Source: Melampsora larici-populina 98AG31 (lineage: Eukaryota; Basidiomycota; Pucciniomycetes; Pucciniales; Melampsoraceae). From it: a stretch of 64,000 nucleotides of DNA. Shown here one piece after another: positions 1 through 13,118 of the stretch. The notes under the pieces are model-generated. The model was not told where the DNA came from and did no database searches. It saw only the letters and a program-made list of their open reading frames with translations. The stretch spans positions 881,554 to 945,553 of the forward strand of contig NW_006768781.1 in NCBI RefSeq assembly GCF_000204055.1. The letters are read 5' to 3'. The position numbers and the translations under genes are program-made. Each line of letters opens with the position of its first letter. Within the stretch, counting starts at the first letter, position 1.

Positions 1-45
1 TCAAAGTTCAAATTTCTCATGATCTTTTTCTTTCGAATTAAATAG

Positions 46-310
46 GTACCATCAAAAAGCGATTAGATCAGTAGGATTTTCAAAACGATTTCCATTATTC
101 TTTACAACATCAGATGATGGAACGATCCAAATCTTTCATTCGACAGTTTATTCAGATTTAATGATGAATCCATTAATCGTACCTTTAAAAGTTTTAAAAG
201 GTCATCTTATTAAAGAATCTTTAGGTGTACTTGAAGCTTTTTGGCATCCTACCGAACCTTGGATCGTTAGTGTTGGAGCTGATGGGGTTGGTAAACTTTG
301 GTGTTGTTAA
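46..310 (+). CDS. ERB1: ERB1/BOP1-like ribosome biogenesis WD40 protein, last exon (partial)
   Basis: A splice acceptor (aaatag) precedes an exon that is open to a TAA at 308-310. It encodes about 87 residues, beginning [18 protein letters not shown] and ending [11 protein letters not shown]. The blocks [22 protein letters not shown] and [13 protein letters not shown], followed by a closing [14 protein letters not shown] blade, are typical of the C-terminal beta-propeller of ERB1 (BOP1 in animals). In yeast ERB1 works in the nucleolar PeBoW complex (Nop7-Erb1-Ytm1) needed for 27S pre-rRNA processing and 60S maturation. The rest of the gene lies to the left of the window. The family call rests on recognised motifs. 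No lesion is seen. Confidence 0.85.
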
Positions 311-1935
311 ATAGAACCCCCCAAAAAAATCTGTGATGAAAATTTCGGTTGGATTGGATTTTTTTTCTTTTTGGTTAGAACTTTTTTATGATGATGAATT
401 TGTTGTTGGTTTTCTTAACTTTGAAATATTGAGGAAAGTTTGCATGAAAATTGATTTAAAAAGTTGTTTAGATTCTTTGTTTTCTTTATAATATCTTACC
501 AACATTATCATCAATGATGATTGGATTGGATTTCAATAAGAAAGATTGAACAAGTGAAAGAAGCAAACGATATGTGGTGAAAAAGCAATGTGTGCTGATT
601 TACTGTGGAGTTTGATGAAAATGTTGATAGCTTCAATTGAGGAAGTTAATTTATCAACCTTGATTCATCTTTATAATCTATCTTACCACACCCACATTCT
701 CGAGTTGTCGTGGTGTAGAATTGTTGCTAAACTAGAGCGCATGCGATACATTTCAGAACTATGAGCATTTTCTAGAACATACAACGTGGCATACACCAAA
801 GAGTTTATGTAAAGAAACGTAACGATGATATAACAGACAAATCACACTAGATGATAAGTATTTATGTAAAAGAAACTGATCCGCTAGACAAGTGATCAAC
901 TAGTGGATGAGAAGTCGAGCTGAAAAGCACAACGGTGGCTATAAAGAGACATACAAGATCACAATGGACGTACCATTCCAACAAGAATTAGGCTTTGGAT
1001 GTATTTACTATTTAGATATCAGTGAAATCTGTTTAAGAGCACAGTCTTGATTACATAAAGTTCGGACAATTTTTGCAATACATATGAGAATTTTAATTTT
1101 GGAAATTCTGGCGAGTTCAGTTTTAATTTTTGAAGTTGATTTTTTTTTCATTTTCATTTGGTACAACTTCGACTTCGCTCCGGCTCAAAGACACAAGAGA
1201 TGCTGTCGAGCGTTTTGAGTGGCTTCAGTTAAACTCTACTTCACCTTCCTTAAAACTTGAGAGATTACAAGACTTACCCTCACTACAACCAATTTCAAGT
1301 TCAGTTCATCCCTTCTTTTCGTTTCAATCCCTGCTGCTAGACAACCAAGGATCAAACTTTCAAAAATTTCATTTATTTTGAACTCAGCCTTTATAACAGA
1401 TTTCAAATCTCATCAATTTCAATCTCAACCTGTTTACATTTTCTGAACAATTCAAGAATTCAACTCACACAATTTCTTTCATCTGCTCTGTGAAGATACT
1501 TTTCAAGCTCACTTGTTTCGTTTTCTTTTCAACTTGGACCCTTTCTTTTCCCTACGTTGCACAACCTTTAGCTTTCACTTTGCGCCTCTATTCTCGGGAA
1601 TCTTTTGCCGTTCTGGAATTCAATATAATTTTTCAAGTTTGGTTCCCTTTATCTTCGAATTTCTAAAATTGCTCAACCAAAACACTCAGAAGGAATCAAA
1701 AGCAACGTCCTTTTTTTCAACTTCATCATCATCATATCGGCCTCTTTTTTTGACTGTCAGTTCCTCTCCGAATTTCAACGCTGCGTAGTTTTGCTTGTGG
1801 ATCAACTTGAGAAAATTTAAATTTGCACTATCTCATCAAACATAGAACAACACTTTTACTCTCATTACACATCGACAACCCACAAAAGATCAACAGGATA
1901 ACCTAAACTACAAAACTTTGCAAAAGGAAGCAAAG
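311..1935. other. Intergenic, ERB1 3' flank and PLC 5' flank
   Basis: No convincing coding exon is seen. Short open stretches at 1130-1381 and 1513-1788 are rich in Phe, Ser and Leu, as expected from the pyrimidine-rich DNA here, and have no family resemblance. The CT-rich tract at about 1480-1890 just before the PLC start looks like promoter or 5' leader sequence. Confidence 0.5.
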
Positions 1936-3691
1936 ATGACTCGACATTTAGCAATCACCATCACCAATCGAACCACAAAAGAAATCAAATTTACACATCA
2001 ATCATACACAGATTTAATTCCATCTTTACATACTACTCTTACCAAAGCCATACCAAGTGAATTACCCATCAAGAAATTAAAATCTTATGCGATTTATAAT
2101 GAAGATTTAAATTTAATTGAAATCAAATTTAAAAAGATTATCAAACCATTATCAATTCGAAAGTTTTCAAAACTTATATTTTATTCTAAGAATGTTTTAA
2201 ATGAATTAGGTCCTTCTACTTCTTCTTCTTCAAATTATTCAAAAATCTTACAACCTAAATTTGAAATATTTCAAAGCGTATGTGTTTTTTAAAAAAATAA
2301 TCCTTTTCACGACAAGCTTTTTTAAAACAAATCCTATACATTTTTAAGAAATTTTTGACTTGAAGGGATCTGTTTTAAATGTTGATTTCTTTTGTTTTTT
2401 TAGATTGCAGATGATGGATCGATTACATTCATGGCAATCTTTGCAAGAAAAATGTCGGATTGGATGTCAGATTTACCTGATGAATTACCAGTGACTTCAT
2501 TAACTCTTCCAGGTACACATGTAAGTCAAAACAATCTCACTTGAAACAAAAATGCTCAAATCGGTCTATCTTACAAAGTGTGAAACATTATATTGATTGA
2601 ATATATATTTTTTGTTACAGAATACATGTGCTTTATATGGATGGCCAATTGGAACGTGTCATACTCGACCATTATCTAGACAATTATCAGATGGAATCCG
2701 ATTTCTAGACCTTAGATTATCACAATCAAAAGGAACCCTAGCCGTTTATCATGGTATTCAATCTCAATACATCACATTTCAAGAAGTACTTAAAACTCTT
2801 TATGAATTTCTTAAATCTCATTCAAAAGAAACTATTGTAGTAAGTATCAAACAAGAAGATTTCACTAAAGGTTTCTCTGATGCAGTCTTGGGTGAAATCT
2901 TGAAAAATAAAGATCTTTGGTGGTTAGAGAAAGATTTACCTTCTACACTTTCTCTTGCAAGAGGTAAACTTATCCTTTTTTCTAGATTTGGTCATGATAA
3001 GAATCGTAAGTTTGAAAAGATTTCTTTTTTTCAAATAGATTTCACTTGAGTCTTTATCTAATAATTCATTTTTGATTTTGATTATAGATGGAATTCATTT
3101 ACCTATCTGGCCTAACAATTCTAAAGATGTTTGGGAGACCGAGATCAAAGGTGCACAAGTATCTGTACAAGATTGGTAAGGAGTTTGTCTGCTACATGAA
3201 AATTGAATGAAATGAATTAAATATGTTGTCTCTTTAGGTATCAAATTGGATCATTTCTTGCAATCTCAAAGAAATTCAATTTAGTTTGTACATCACTTTG
3301 TCGATCACTACATCAAAAAGGATCACCACCTATAAGAAGTAGAATGTCCCAAATCATTCCCACAATCCAAATCAATGAAACCGAAATCACTGAAACAACA
3401 ATCTCATCAGAAAGAACCGAAACCAATCATTCATCACCTACTTGGGTTATTAATTATCTTTCGGCTTCTTCTTTATTTTTTGCTTTTCCAAATATTGTGG
3501 CAAGAGGATTTGGATTTCATAAATTAGGATTAGGTATTGAAGGTATTAATTATAGATTGGCACGTTGGTTAACTGATCGTAGAAGGTTTGGTGGTCATTC
3601 ATTTGATTTAATTGGAGTAGTTTGTTTGATTGATTTTTATCATTCTCCAAAAGATTCACTTGTTTCTCTTTTAGTTGATTGTAACTTTTGA
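1936..3691 (+). CDS. PI-PLC X-domain phosphodiesterase (five exons, 461 aa)
   Basis: Exons are 1936-2277, 2404-2520, 2621-3005, 3088-3175 and 3238-3691; all introns are GT-AG and frames join. Residues about 130-330 match the single-domain phosphatidylinositol-specific phospholipase C X family. LPGTHNTCALYG carries the first catalytic His (about 153), IRFLDLRL the usual Arg/Asp pair, and VYHG the second His (about 197). There is no Y, C2 or EF-hand domain, so this is the bacterial-type, calcium-independent class, which cleaves PI or GPI-like lipids to a cyclic inositol phosphate. No signal peptide is seen on the start MTRHLAITITN. The ATG at 1936 was chosen because the open frame extends upstream only through a TTG. 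The substrate is inferred from the family. The gene is convergent with the chitin synthase gene. Confidence 0.85.
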
Positions 3692-4666
3692 GAATTTATC
3701 TTTTTTTTGTTTTGTTTTGTATGTTGGTTTTATCACTTTGTCTGTTCTTCTAAACATCTTTCTCTTCTTTTCTTTTCTTTCATTTCTTTTGCATTTTGAT
3801 TTTTCTTGTAGAAAGCTGTTGTATTGCTTCATTGTCATTTTTTTTCGGTTTTCTTTTCTGTTAGGATCTTTGAGTGGAACTCTTTCTTCTGTTTAGCAAA
3901 GCATTTTTTGAACTAGACCTCATTTTTTAAAACGCAAATTTTGTTTCATACCTCATCATGATGTAGATTTTTACAAATAAAGTTTAGTTCTATAACACTT
4001 GTGTATATGCATAAGCAAAGTCTTATTTCTTTTGGGACTGAAGCAACTTATTCTTGTCCTCTCAACAAGAAAAGAAAAAAGTATTCTATTGTATGTGAAG
4101 AGTCATACATCTTGCGGACGTTTTTACTCCTTGAAGCCTACACTACATTCTCGAAACCGATATAAACATTATCGACTTCCAAAACTCATGTGATGTATCA
4201 TATCAGTGATGGAAATGTTAAAGATGTAAATTGGATGTGAATGATCTTGTATAAATGGTGTACCAAAGAAATCTCGAAAGAAAGTATAATTTGGATTCCA
4301 TTCAAAAAGATAAAAGCTGGTCAAAAGGCCGTGATACATAAAACTAACGAGATGAGAAAAGTTCAAAGCTAAGCTACAAATCCGAGTTAAAACTCACAAA
4401 CTTGATCAAAACACACACACAAATACTATTACGAAATCATTCTGAAGGAATACACTTTATAAACACGCAGATATTAAGAAAGATTGAAGGAAAAAGCTTA
4501 GCTAGAGAAATCGATGAAAAAAAATGTGATCAAAAAGGATTGAATGAAAATGAAAGAATGAATAAAAAAACTAAAGGATTTGATGATTCCAAAAAAGAAA
4601 GAGAAAGAGAATATAAAAAGAATGCGATGGAGGTGATCGAAAATGGTCTCGATGATCTGAAAGTGT
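3692..4666. other. Convergent 3' flanks of PLC and chitin synthase
   Basis: A T-rich stretch follows the PLC stop (3692-3990). The rest is AT-rich with no supported exon. Short open frames at 3999-4193 and 4402-4689 have biased composition; the latter partly lies opposite the chitin synthase 3' end. It probably holds both 3' UTRs. Confidence 0.5.
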
Positions 4667-7600
4667 TTATGTTTTCTTACAACATCTAGTTGAATTCCTA
4701 ACCAACCAAAAGTAAACAGATCCAATAAATCTAACCGCAGATAATCCAAATGTAGACCAAAGAATGATATCTAATTTTAACCAAAAAAATGGAAATCAAC
4801 TTCTTAAACCCCAATGAAAATAAAAAAGTAACGTCACTTACTAAAATAAGTTGATTGTTTCTTCTCTTCATCACTAACAGAAGTGTTCAATCCATTGACA
4901 TTCTAATAAAGATAAAATAAAATCAGTCATGATCCCACATCGTATTCAAGTAGGTGGGTAATAAACTGACCGCGATAGCAACAGCAAGAGCAGCATTAGA
5001 CAACATCCAAACCGACACCAAACGAGTTCTGAAAGTTTTGTTCCCATCATCTTCCGTAGGTCTTTCTCTGACTTCCACCGCATCCCAAGCAGATATAGCT
5101 CTACCAACTACAGTTTTGAAATTAGCGTCCAAATCTTCTTCTGTTCTGACCACATCAGCCACTGTGGCTGCTTCTTCTGTTTTTTCTTTAGATGATTGAA
5201 CTGATGGTAATGCGTCTGCTTTGTCTGATCCTTTTGTTCCCCCTAAAAGATTTTATCACGTGAGTTGGTTGATGGGATCATAGAATATAAGAGAAATCGT
5301 ACGAACATGATACGTCGTGAAGGTTACAAAATGCGTATACCTATCAAAGAAAATTCAAATCAGCATCCTTGATATATTGATTCATTCAAGAAATCAATAA
5401 TCACATTCAAGACATTGGTAAACGAAGGTGCCAAAGCTAATGAATACGAAAACAAAACGTTAGCTTGTGAAATGAAAGATCACTGACCCCCTAAGTAAAG
5501 AAAAGAAAACTCACCCATGTATTGTGGAAAAGACGAGAGCATATGCCAAGGATCAGCATACAAGATCGAAGCAATCAAACTGTTTGAAAAAAGAAACGCA
5601 AAGCCGAGTTAAAATCACGAATCATTGAAAAAAATTGTAGAAAGACCACGAACTAGATTCCATAAGTTGAAACCAAAGCAGCTAATAAGACTCCATTGGT
5701 ACCACTAATCAAGACCGTAAACTTTTCTTTGATTGTAGGTGAACCATCAAAATCGATACTACTGAAAGCTTTAACTGTTAAAAGTGCTGCACAAGCCTAA
5801 GAGTAGACAAAGGTCCTGTTAAGATTGATGTTCAACGCAATCACATTGAGAAAGAAAAGGTCACGAACGAGTAGGTAGTAAGAGAGAATTCCAAAGATGA
5901 CCAAACAAATCACGTATGTGGTTTGTTCACCCTTTGGACGATTTCCAAGTGCTAAAACGAACTATTGAAGCAATTAAAAGTTTAGATTGAATGAGTAAGG
6001 TGAGTGTGGAGAGTATAAATGAACAAGTGTTACGTACTTGTAAAGCCAAGGCTCCTAAGTAAACCCATTGACATGATAAATTAACCCAATGAGTGATGAC
6101 TTCGTCTTTGAATAAGAAGATCCCATTGTGGGGTAAGAGAGCAATAATGATACTGAAACTGAAGATCCAATCAAGTTTAAATGTCAGCATCAGGGTTAGA
6201 GAAGGAGAAAGAATGAGCAAGGCTAACGTAAGCCATAAGTTGGCTGAAAAGTAAGAGGACAGGGATCTAGGGTAAGTTTGGTTCATAGTTTGAAAAGGCT
6301 AAAAAGATTGAGACTAACCAGGTGCAAACCACGTAAAAACTAATTGAGCCAAGTTAAAGAGAGCTTGAATGTGAAACATCAAAAGACCTGTGTTGAAAGA
6401 AGGAGAAGAAACATTAACGATTAAGTTCGAGAGAGAAAGAAGCCAATGCTTACGAATTGGATTATGACCGGATTTATAGAATCTAAAGAAATGAATAGTA
6501 GCATAAACTGAAGCAGCAAAAGATCCATTGAGCCATCTTCTTCTTTGAGAAATCAATTCAGCAGCTTGTTCAGGTACATCAGTTTCTCCTTTAGCCTCTT
6601 TAACATAAGATAAAACCCAAGCATCATTAGCTTTAGCAACTAATTCGAAACACAAGATTCGATCTTCAGCCAAAAACATATTCTTGGTAAAGATTCCCAT
6701 GCCATTAACACCTTTTTTGCCTAACCTATCGGCTAAAGTATGATCACCGTGAAAGTATTGTTGTAATGGTCTACCTTGTAAGGCTGCATAACGATAAGCT
6801 GAAAAGGCACCCGGTAACACTGATACATAACCGAAAGCTGATTCTAATGGTTTATCTAAAATGTTTGACATCTTATATTCAAAGTTTTGAGCTGCTACCA
6901 ATGGATTTAATAACTTCTTTCCACTCTTCAACATGGCGTAAATCTAATTGAAAAAGGTTTCGAGTTAGAATGGGTAATTAAAGATAAAATGATTAAAGGT
7001 GGGAAACTTACTTCACCACAAGCACCACCTAGATTACGATTATTATGAAATGCTTGCCAAAGATAATAAAGGGAACGTTTACCAGGTTTGGTACCAGCAT
7101 CAATCAAAATACAAACTTCAGGTTTAAGTTGTTTTGCAATCGCATTGAATAACCAACGATGAGAGTTGATTTTCTTCGCATTCTTTTGTTTTAAACAAAA
7201 AATCAATTGAACCGGTACTAGATTCGATTTAGCTGCTTCTGCTGAAGCTTCTAGAACTGGTGCTACTAATGATGGTTTCGAATCTATTGAAAGTTGAGTG
7301 GTGTATTCGAAGATATGGGCTACGGTTTCTTTTCCGTCGATTTCTTTTTTCATTAAACCATCTTGATAAACACCGATTGTAGATAAAACATCCAACACGT
7401 TCTTATGGTTGTATCAAAATGTTGAGGATTAGTTTATTAACAAAGATATGTGGAAACTGTTTATTTTGTATTTCTTGATCACTTACTTTATCACAAGGTC
7501 CAATTCCATCAAAGATTAATGAAACCACAATTCGTTTCCAACCTTCACCTGTTTTCTTTCCATCTTCACCACCACCTTTACCATTCCAAAACTTAGAATT

Positions 7601-8490
7601 AGATCTACAAATATCACGAATCTGTAAAGGAAAGACGATAAGATAAGTTTAGAGAAGGATCACAAGATTGATAATTTATAGAAAAAACTCACATTCATCA
7701 TCACTCCATGCATCGTTCTGGCAAACAAAATTTTATCTTCGTTATAATAAGTTACTGCGATTAACAATTCCGTTTCGCGATCATCTCTTGCGCTTCTTAA
7801 TTTCCAACCATTCATTGGAGTAAAATCATCCGGATCACATGTAGCTGCTGCATATCTTAAATGTGTGAATTCTTTACTATCACCTGCTTGTTGTTTATAT
7901 TTTTGTTCTACAGAGTTTGAAATTGCTTTTGGTACACTGATGATTCGATGTGATTGATTCAAAGAAATTGAATCAATGAATACTCAGAAAATGAACTTGG
8001 AGATTGGAGGGAATCATGAAGATTGTGTGACTTACGGATAATCATTGATAAAATTACCTTGCGTAAGTTTTACACGTCTAGTGATCCCACGTTGAATAGG
8101 ACGAGCTCTTCTACGCCAATCATCTTCAGAAGCAGCAATAGAAGGGGAACTTTGACTGAAGCCTTGATGAGGAGGATATTGAAGACGAGTTTGAGAATGT
8201 TGATGATGTAAATGAGGTTGTGGATAACCAGCTAAAGGAGCAGCAGTCGAAGTCAAAGGGACTTTTTCACCTGATTCTTCTGGGTAAAATACTTGACTTT
8301 GACTGTGATCTAAATGAGATTGAGAATGATAAGGGCCTAATGGTGGTGATTGGGTTGGATGATAGTATTGTTCATATGGTGCGGGTGGAGCTCCATTTCT
8401 GGATGGAGATCGGCCGGGAGAAGACGGGTAGGGTGGATTAGGCGAATGACTACGAGGTGGTTGTGATGGATAAGATTGTTGATAGGACAT
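4667..8490 (-). CDS. Chitin synthase, 16 exons, 907 aa
   Basis: Exons (minus, high to low): 8490-8036, 7936-7693, 7621-7487, 7401-7012, 6943-6454, 6387-6319, 6243-6228, 6158-6038, 5961-5869, 5796-5654, 5579-5515, 5436-5405, 5340-5307, 5242-4971, 4902-4842, 4770-4667. Phases join to 2,724 nt. Residues 1-150 are a Pro/Ser/Tyr/Gln-rich cytosolic tail. The glycosyltransferase core has [51 protein letters not shown], the catalytic AEDRI (about 501-503) and the product-binding QRRRW (about 541-545). The C-terminal half holds multiple membrane segments ([15 protein letters not shown] and others). This is the ordinary single-core GT2 chitin synthase that extrudes chitin at the plasma membrane; it lacks a myosin domain. 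Class I-III is not resolved by eye. Exons of 16, 32 and 34 nt are real by frame. No lesion is seen. Confidence 0.92.
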
Positions 8491-10925
8491 CTTAACTTAG
8501 TGAGGTGTTGATGTGAATGAATGTGATTCTAAGATTGATTAGAGTGTAAGACTAGGACGAAATTGGATCTGTCTGTTTAGATTAATCGAAAGCAAGGAAG
8601 TAGTTGGAAGCTCAACTAGGAACGAAAGAAACAGGAGGTTGGTGTAGTGTTTGATAGTTTGTTTTTGATTTAAAATTGAAAAATAAACATAAATCTAGAT
8701 GGCGAGAGGGGTTGTTCAAATGATAGTGATCATGAGTTGAAGGGTTCAGGGTGTTCTGCTTGCGTTTAAGAAAATAAGAGGATGAGGAAAAACTGACGAG
8801 GAGTTTTGCAAGATGAGATGGTGCTCAGACTGCTTCGAAAAAGGAATAAATCTAAGGTAGGGTAGAAAGTAGGGTACACTGTCACATACATAGAACTATG
8901 CACGGTTCTTGTCGTTTTTTTTTTCAAAACTAGATCAAAAGGTTGAAGTTTAAGCTGAGATCGTGATGATTTAGTTTTCACTTGAGCTTGCTTCTTGCTG
9001 AGCTGGATTGTCGATAGAGCAATTAGATGAAAATGAAAAGAACGAGATTAAAAGAATCAATCCCAATGGAATCTTATTAAACTCCACTCGATTACTTAAT
9101 TCGATGTAATTTTGAGTCTAATAATCCTGAATCTGAATCTGAATCTGAACCAGTCAAACCCCCTGTTGAGCAATTCACAATCAAAGTGAAACAACCTCCA
9201 GTTGAGAATACAATTTCTGAGCGTTAGAAGAAGTGTAAAGAAGTGACTTTGTGCGATCCGAAAGAAAGAATCAAGATGAAAGTCTGCTTGGTGAGCTTTC
9301 TGGATTCAAGCTCATGGTTTATAAACCTTTGAGATGGAAGCCGAACGAATTGGATTGGAAACGACTGCGATTGTTTTGCTTCGTCGTTAAGTAGGATTTT
9401 GTTGTGGTGATCCTCAAACTCTATCTTCGTCTTCCAAATTCGTCACGAGGATTCTAAAACACCAACCCCGAACCCAAAAAAGAACATAATTACCTAGCAT
9501 GAAGACTTGAAAAGAAGGAAAAGGGAGTAATTCGGTAATGATCACCTTGAGGAAAGGATGATGACCAATGCTTGAACCGATCAAGATTGGTATGAAGCAA
9601 AACAGTACAAATGACAACCTTGAGTGCTGCTATAATCCGTAACAAGTGCGAGTCCGGATCAGATGCTGGGAAGTTAGTTGCTCAAAGGAAGATTTTACGG
9701 TTCAGAGACGTTTGCGAAGAAGATAACTAGAAGGACTCGGAGACTTTGCATAGCGATGAGAAGGAGTGGTATCCAAGACTTGATAACATGATTGTTGAGG
9801 GTGATCTCTCAAAACGGTGCCCAGGATATCTAACGAGCGCTCGCCGAGAGGGGCTTTGTTAGGTTAGCCAGGATATGTGTAACCTCTCCTCCTATTAGCA
9901 TCTCTTCATCAAGTATCACTTTGCACCCTTTTTTGGTCCAGGTTTGTGATACAAAATAAAAAACTATCAAAGTTGCAATTTTTTGGTATTTTTGGTGAGT
10001 TCACTATCAAGCACTCTGAAAGTGGATCAAGTTACTTGTAGGACGAAAATTGTTTCAACTCAACTTGCCTGATCCTTTCAGTCCCTTCAAAGACTCGAAC
10101 TAAGTCCCAGGTATTTGCCATCAATAAATTATACAATGCATCACAAAACCATCAGAGTTTGAAGAGTTCTTCTTGTGGTAATCTTGATATCATACTATCA
10201 GACTGTGCTTGTCTAGAGATAAACAAATTTATCTTGAGAAAGGTATAAGAATTATCGAAAGAACTAGATTTGAGTTGTTAACCGCGGAGGTTAATGATCT
10301 CCGCGTGATGTCAGAGAGAAAGTGATATTTGATTATGATCCTAAGTATGTCCTAGCAGTGTTTATCAATTTTTGAGATGTCTTCCAAATTACAAATCCCT
10401 TCCGCTAAAGATGAGTGAAGGATTAGATTGATATCTTCAAACAACAGTGATCGCAATTTTCAAAACAGAGTAGGGAATGCTCTATCAGTCCTAGCTCCAT
10501 CATTATCTGATCATTTGCAATCCCCATTCATTGATCAGAACAAGAAGTCCATGACATTCGATCACATCGCCCACATCACTTGTCCGGAAGAATTGCACAA
10601 GGACTATCGTTATCCGTCTCGTCGATCTCTGAATGAGATTTCTCGCTAAAAGTCTATCATCACACATTGAAGTTTTGATTGAGTCTCTCGAGTCCTGGAA
10701 GGTCGAGCCCTATGTCATCTGGTTCTGCACAAAAACCAACCACGGATCAGCTCGAGATAAGAACTGAACATTCTCTCCTTATCAATGCCATGCTGGTAGC
10801 CGTAGTGCGTAGACAGTCTTCTGACCATTGGCTTGACCCATAATAAGTTTCAACTGTTCTTGGCTTAGCTGATGACAAGTGTCAATCCTTTCCACTTCTT
10901 CCGAATCTAGCCTTTCACAAACGTC
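8491..10925. other. Intergenic, upstream of chitin synthase
   Basis: No gene can be supported. At 9121-9160 an E-S-E-S acidic run is followed by two short coding-like stretches (about 9121-9225 and 9240-9390, in different frames), which may be a gene relic. Open frames at 8766-8981, 9414-9617 and 10428-10649 have no recognisable features. Confidence 0.4.
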
Positions 10926-11990
10926 TTGACGGGATTCATTTTTATTCAGTTTGCACGATTCATGGCTTCCTCTCAATCTAAAGGTCAACGTTATGCTAGG
11001 ATATGGGGCTCTGTGGCCATCTTACTTCACCTGATGCAACTCGCATTTCAGATTGAGGTGCGCCACACACAAAGGAAAACTTCAATGCTTATGAGCTTGG
11101 CGAAGGCTAATTCGCGTAATTTCTGTGTTGCTAATCGAAAGAATTTTCGGGTGACGTGTATGCACTACGTAGTCAATCAGTTCGTTGACTTCTCATTATA
11201 TGAAGCAATGGGGACCATCTACACCCTTGGAATTGTTCTTATTGTGCAGTAAGTCGATGCAGCTTTTGGTTTGAAAGACTGTGTTCACAAAGAGTTTCGG
11301 GGTGACTGCTTCAGATGAACATAGATGCTCGTTTTCATCACAGGATCCATTTCCTACGCATCACTCATGCCATCACATCCCACAAACTATGGCTACTTTC
11401 TTCAATATTTGTCTTACTATTGGCTGCCGCGGGAGGATTGAGCACAGCCATCTTTTTTATTCTTGAGATCATCAAGGGTAGGATTCGAAAAAAACCAACT
11501 AAATTTTCACATCGCCTCACGATCTCTTGGATCGTATGGCTCGTCTCAGCCACCGCCTTCGATTTGATCCTCACCGTAGTTCTTGTCCGGAGGCTCGTGG
11601 AATGCCGAACATGGACCATACATTTACGATCATGCTTAGGAAAACTCTTGGCGTTGTCGATCCAGTGCGTGCTGGAATCTATCGTTTTGTAAAGCTTGCG
11701 ATGAGAGCGCTAAACTGTAGACAAAATTCAACTTTTATTTTTGTAAATAAAAACCAGGACATTCTTTCTGACATGCATAGCAAGTAGCTTGTCAATGGTT
11801 TTAATTTCTGGTCAGTTGACTCCTCTGTTGGTTTCGGAAGACTTTCTGAAATAACATCGATGCTTTCTTCATTAGTCGCCAGATTCACTCCAATCACAGA
11901 TTCAGTGTTACTCACAAGGCTTGAGACAGCGGCTTTGATCAACAACGCGATGTTGCCTCGAATTTATCTGATCTCCTTCTGTAAGCTACT
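10926..11990 (+). CDS. Multi-pass membrane protein fragments (DUF6534-like)
   Basis: Three open stretches look like exons of one protein. The first, about 10926-11080, has FIFIQFARFMASS then a membrane segment (ARIWGSVAILLHLMQLAF). The second, about 11315-11600, has HRIHFLRITHAITSHKLWLL, a hydrophobic helix, then ISWIVWLVSATAFDLILTVVLVRRL. The third, about 11813-11975, has TDSVLLTRLETAALINNAML. The SWIVWLVSA-x-x-D-x-x-x-TV-LV block followed by a TDS-like exon resembles the basidiomycete seven-helix family called DUF6534, whose function is unknown. I could not join all splice sites, and no clear start ATG or stop was fixed, so the ends are approximate and a decayed gene is possible. Confidence 0.4.
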
Positions 11991-13118
11991 TAACTAAATC
12001 CAGTTTTATTTTCCTAAACCCATTTCAGATATGATCAAAATTCACGATGACCTCCTTAAACTCCTCGATATCAGTTTCTACTCTTACAGATACGATCAAA
12101 GGAAAGGAAGAAATGACACCATCAAGTTGTGACTTTCAATACATGCTTGATCGGAATGAGTTTAGGACTGTCGATACTGGAGTGCTTTCGATTTCTTCGG
12201 TGGTTTGATATAAGATGGAACAGTCTGAAATAATTGTCCATGGGCAAACTGATCAAATTAATTACTTGTGTCTCATTCATGCCGTGAAAATATATACCCA
12301 TTTAAATGGCTTTACATGATCAGTGGAAGCGGGAAATCTCAAGAGAAATCATCAGATTCAAAGGTGACATGTAAAGAATAGAAAATTGTAAAAATACTCC
12401 AAACTTTTACCGGTGCATTCGAAGAATGAGCGAGCTGGCGAGAGATGAGATATCGCATATATCAGTGGAATCCGGTGTCCGATTTGTTGAATCGAGCCCT
12501 CCTCTGAGACCAGCGAAAGGTCTCGCCACGCCGTCACAGCCTTGGATTGAGTTCTGTATGCAATCACAGATATTGCTTGTATGTGCCACTCCCTAGTCAG
12601 CTCCCAGTAAGACTGAAAGACTCACCTTACCGTATTGATAAAGAAAATTGAGTGTCCAAGAGTGCAAGGCACTATACATTGCGGATCTTTCGGACGACAA
12701 TGCACACGGTGCTACTTGTGATCAACAAACAAGGATGATTATTTTGAACGGCGTAATGCCGGGAGAATTTTGGCTGACCTCATGGCTTGATGTCACGCCG
12801 GGTCACGCCAGGTTCAAGGAATTTGGGGATCGTGAAGTGTGTGTATACGCAAATTCGAATGACTGCATTGTGATCATTCAAAGGCTGGTTTTGAAATGAA
12901 TGTCACGTGGGGCTTTTCAATCGTACTTAAGATTGAGATTTTTAAGTGAAGAAAGAGAGCGTATTGGACTACATAATCATTCAAAGATACCAAAACAAAA
13001 AAGACAGTATAGTTTCCTCATATTTACATCTAGCTCACAGGGGAGTCAAGCCTGGGGACGGGTCAGTGAGAAACAGATCATGAGGTTTTGTACAAAATCA
13101 AACAAATGTCCGGTTGAA
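11991..13118. other. Intergenic with one unassigned open stretch
   Basis: The only stretch with protein-like composition is 12648-12899 (+), with two to three Cys and segments such as MPGEFWLTSWLDVTPGH. It has no in-frame ATG at its head, so it could be the last exon of an unmapped gene. The rest shows nothing. Confidence 0.3.

Noticed and set aside
4402..4689. 95-codon Lys/Glu-rich frame on the plus strand
   Set aside because: It is AT-rich low-complexity sequence overlapping the 3' end of the chitin synthase gene on the other strand.
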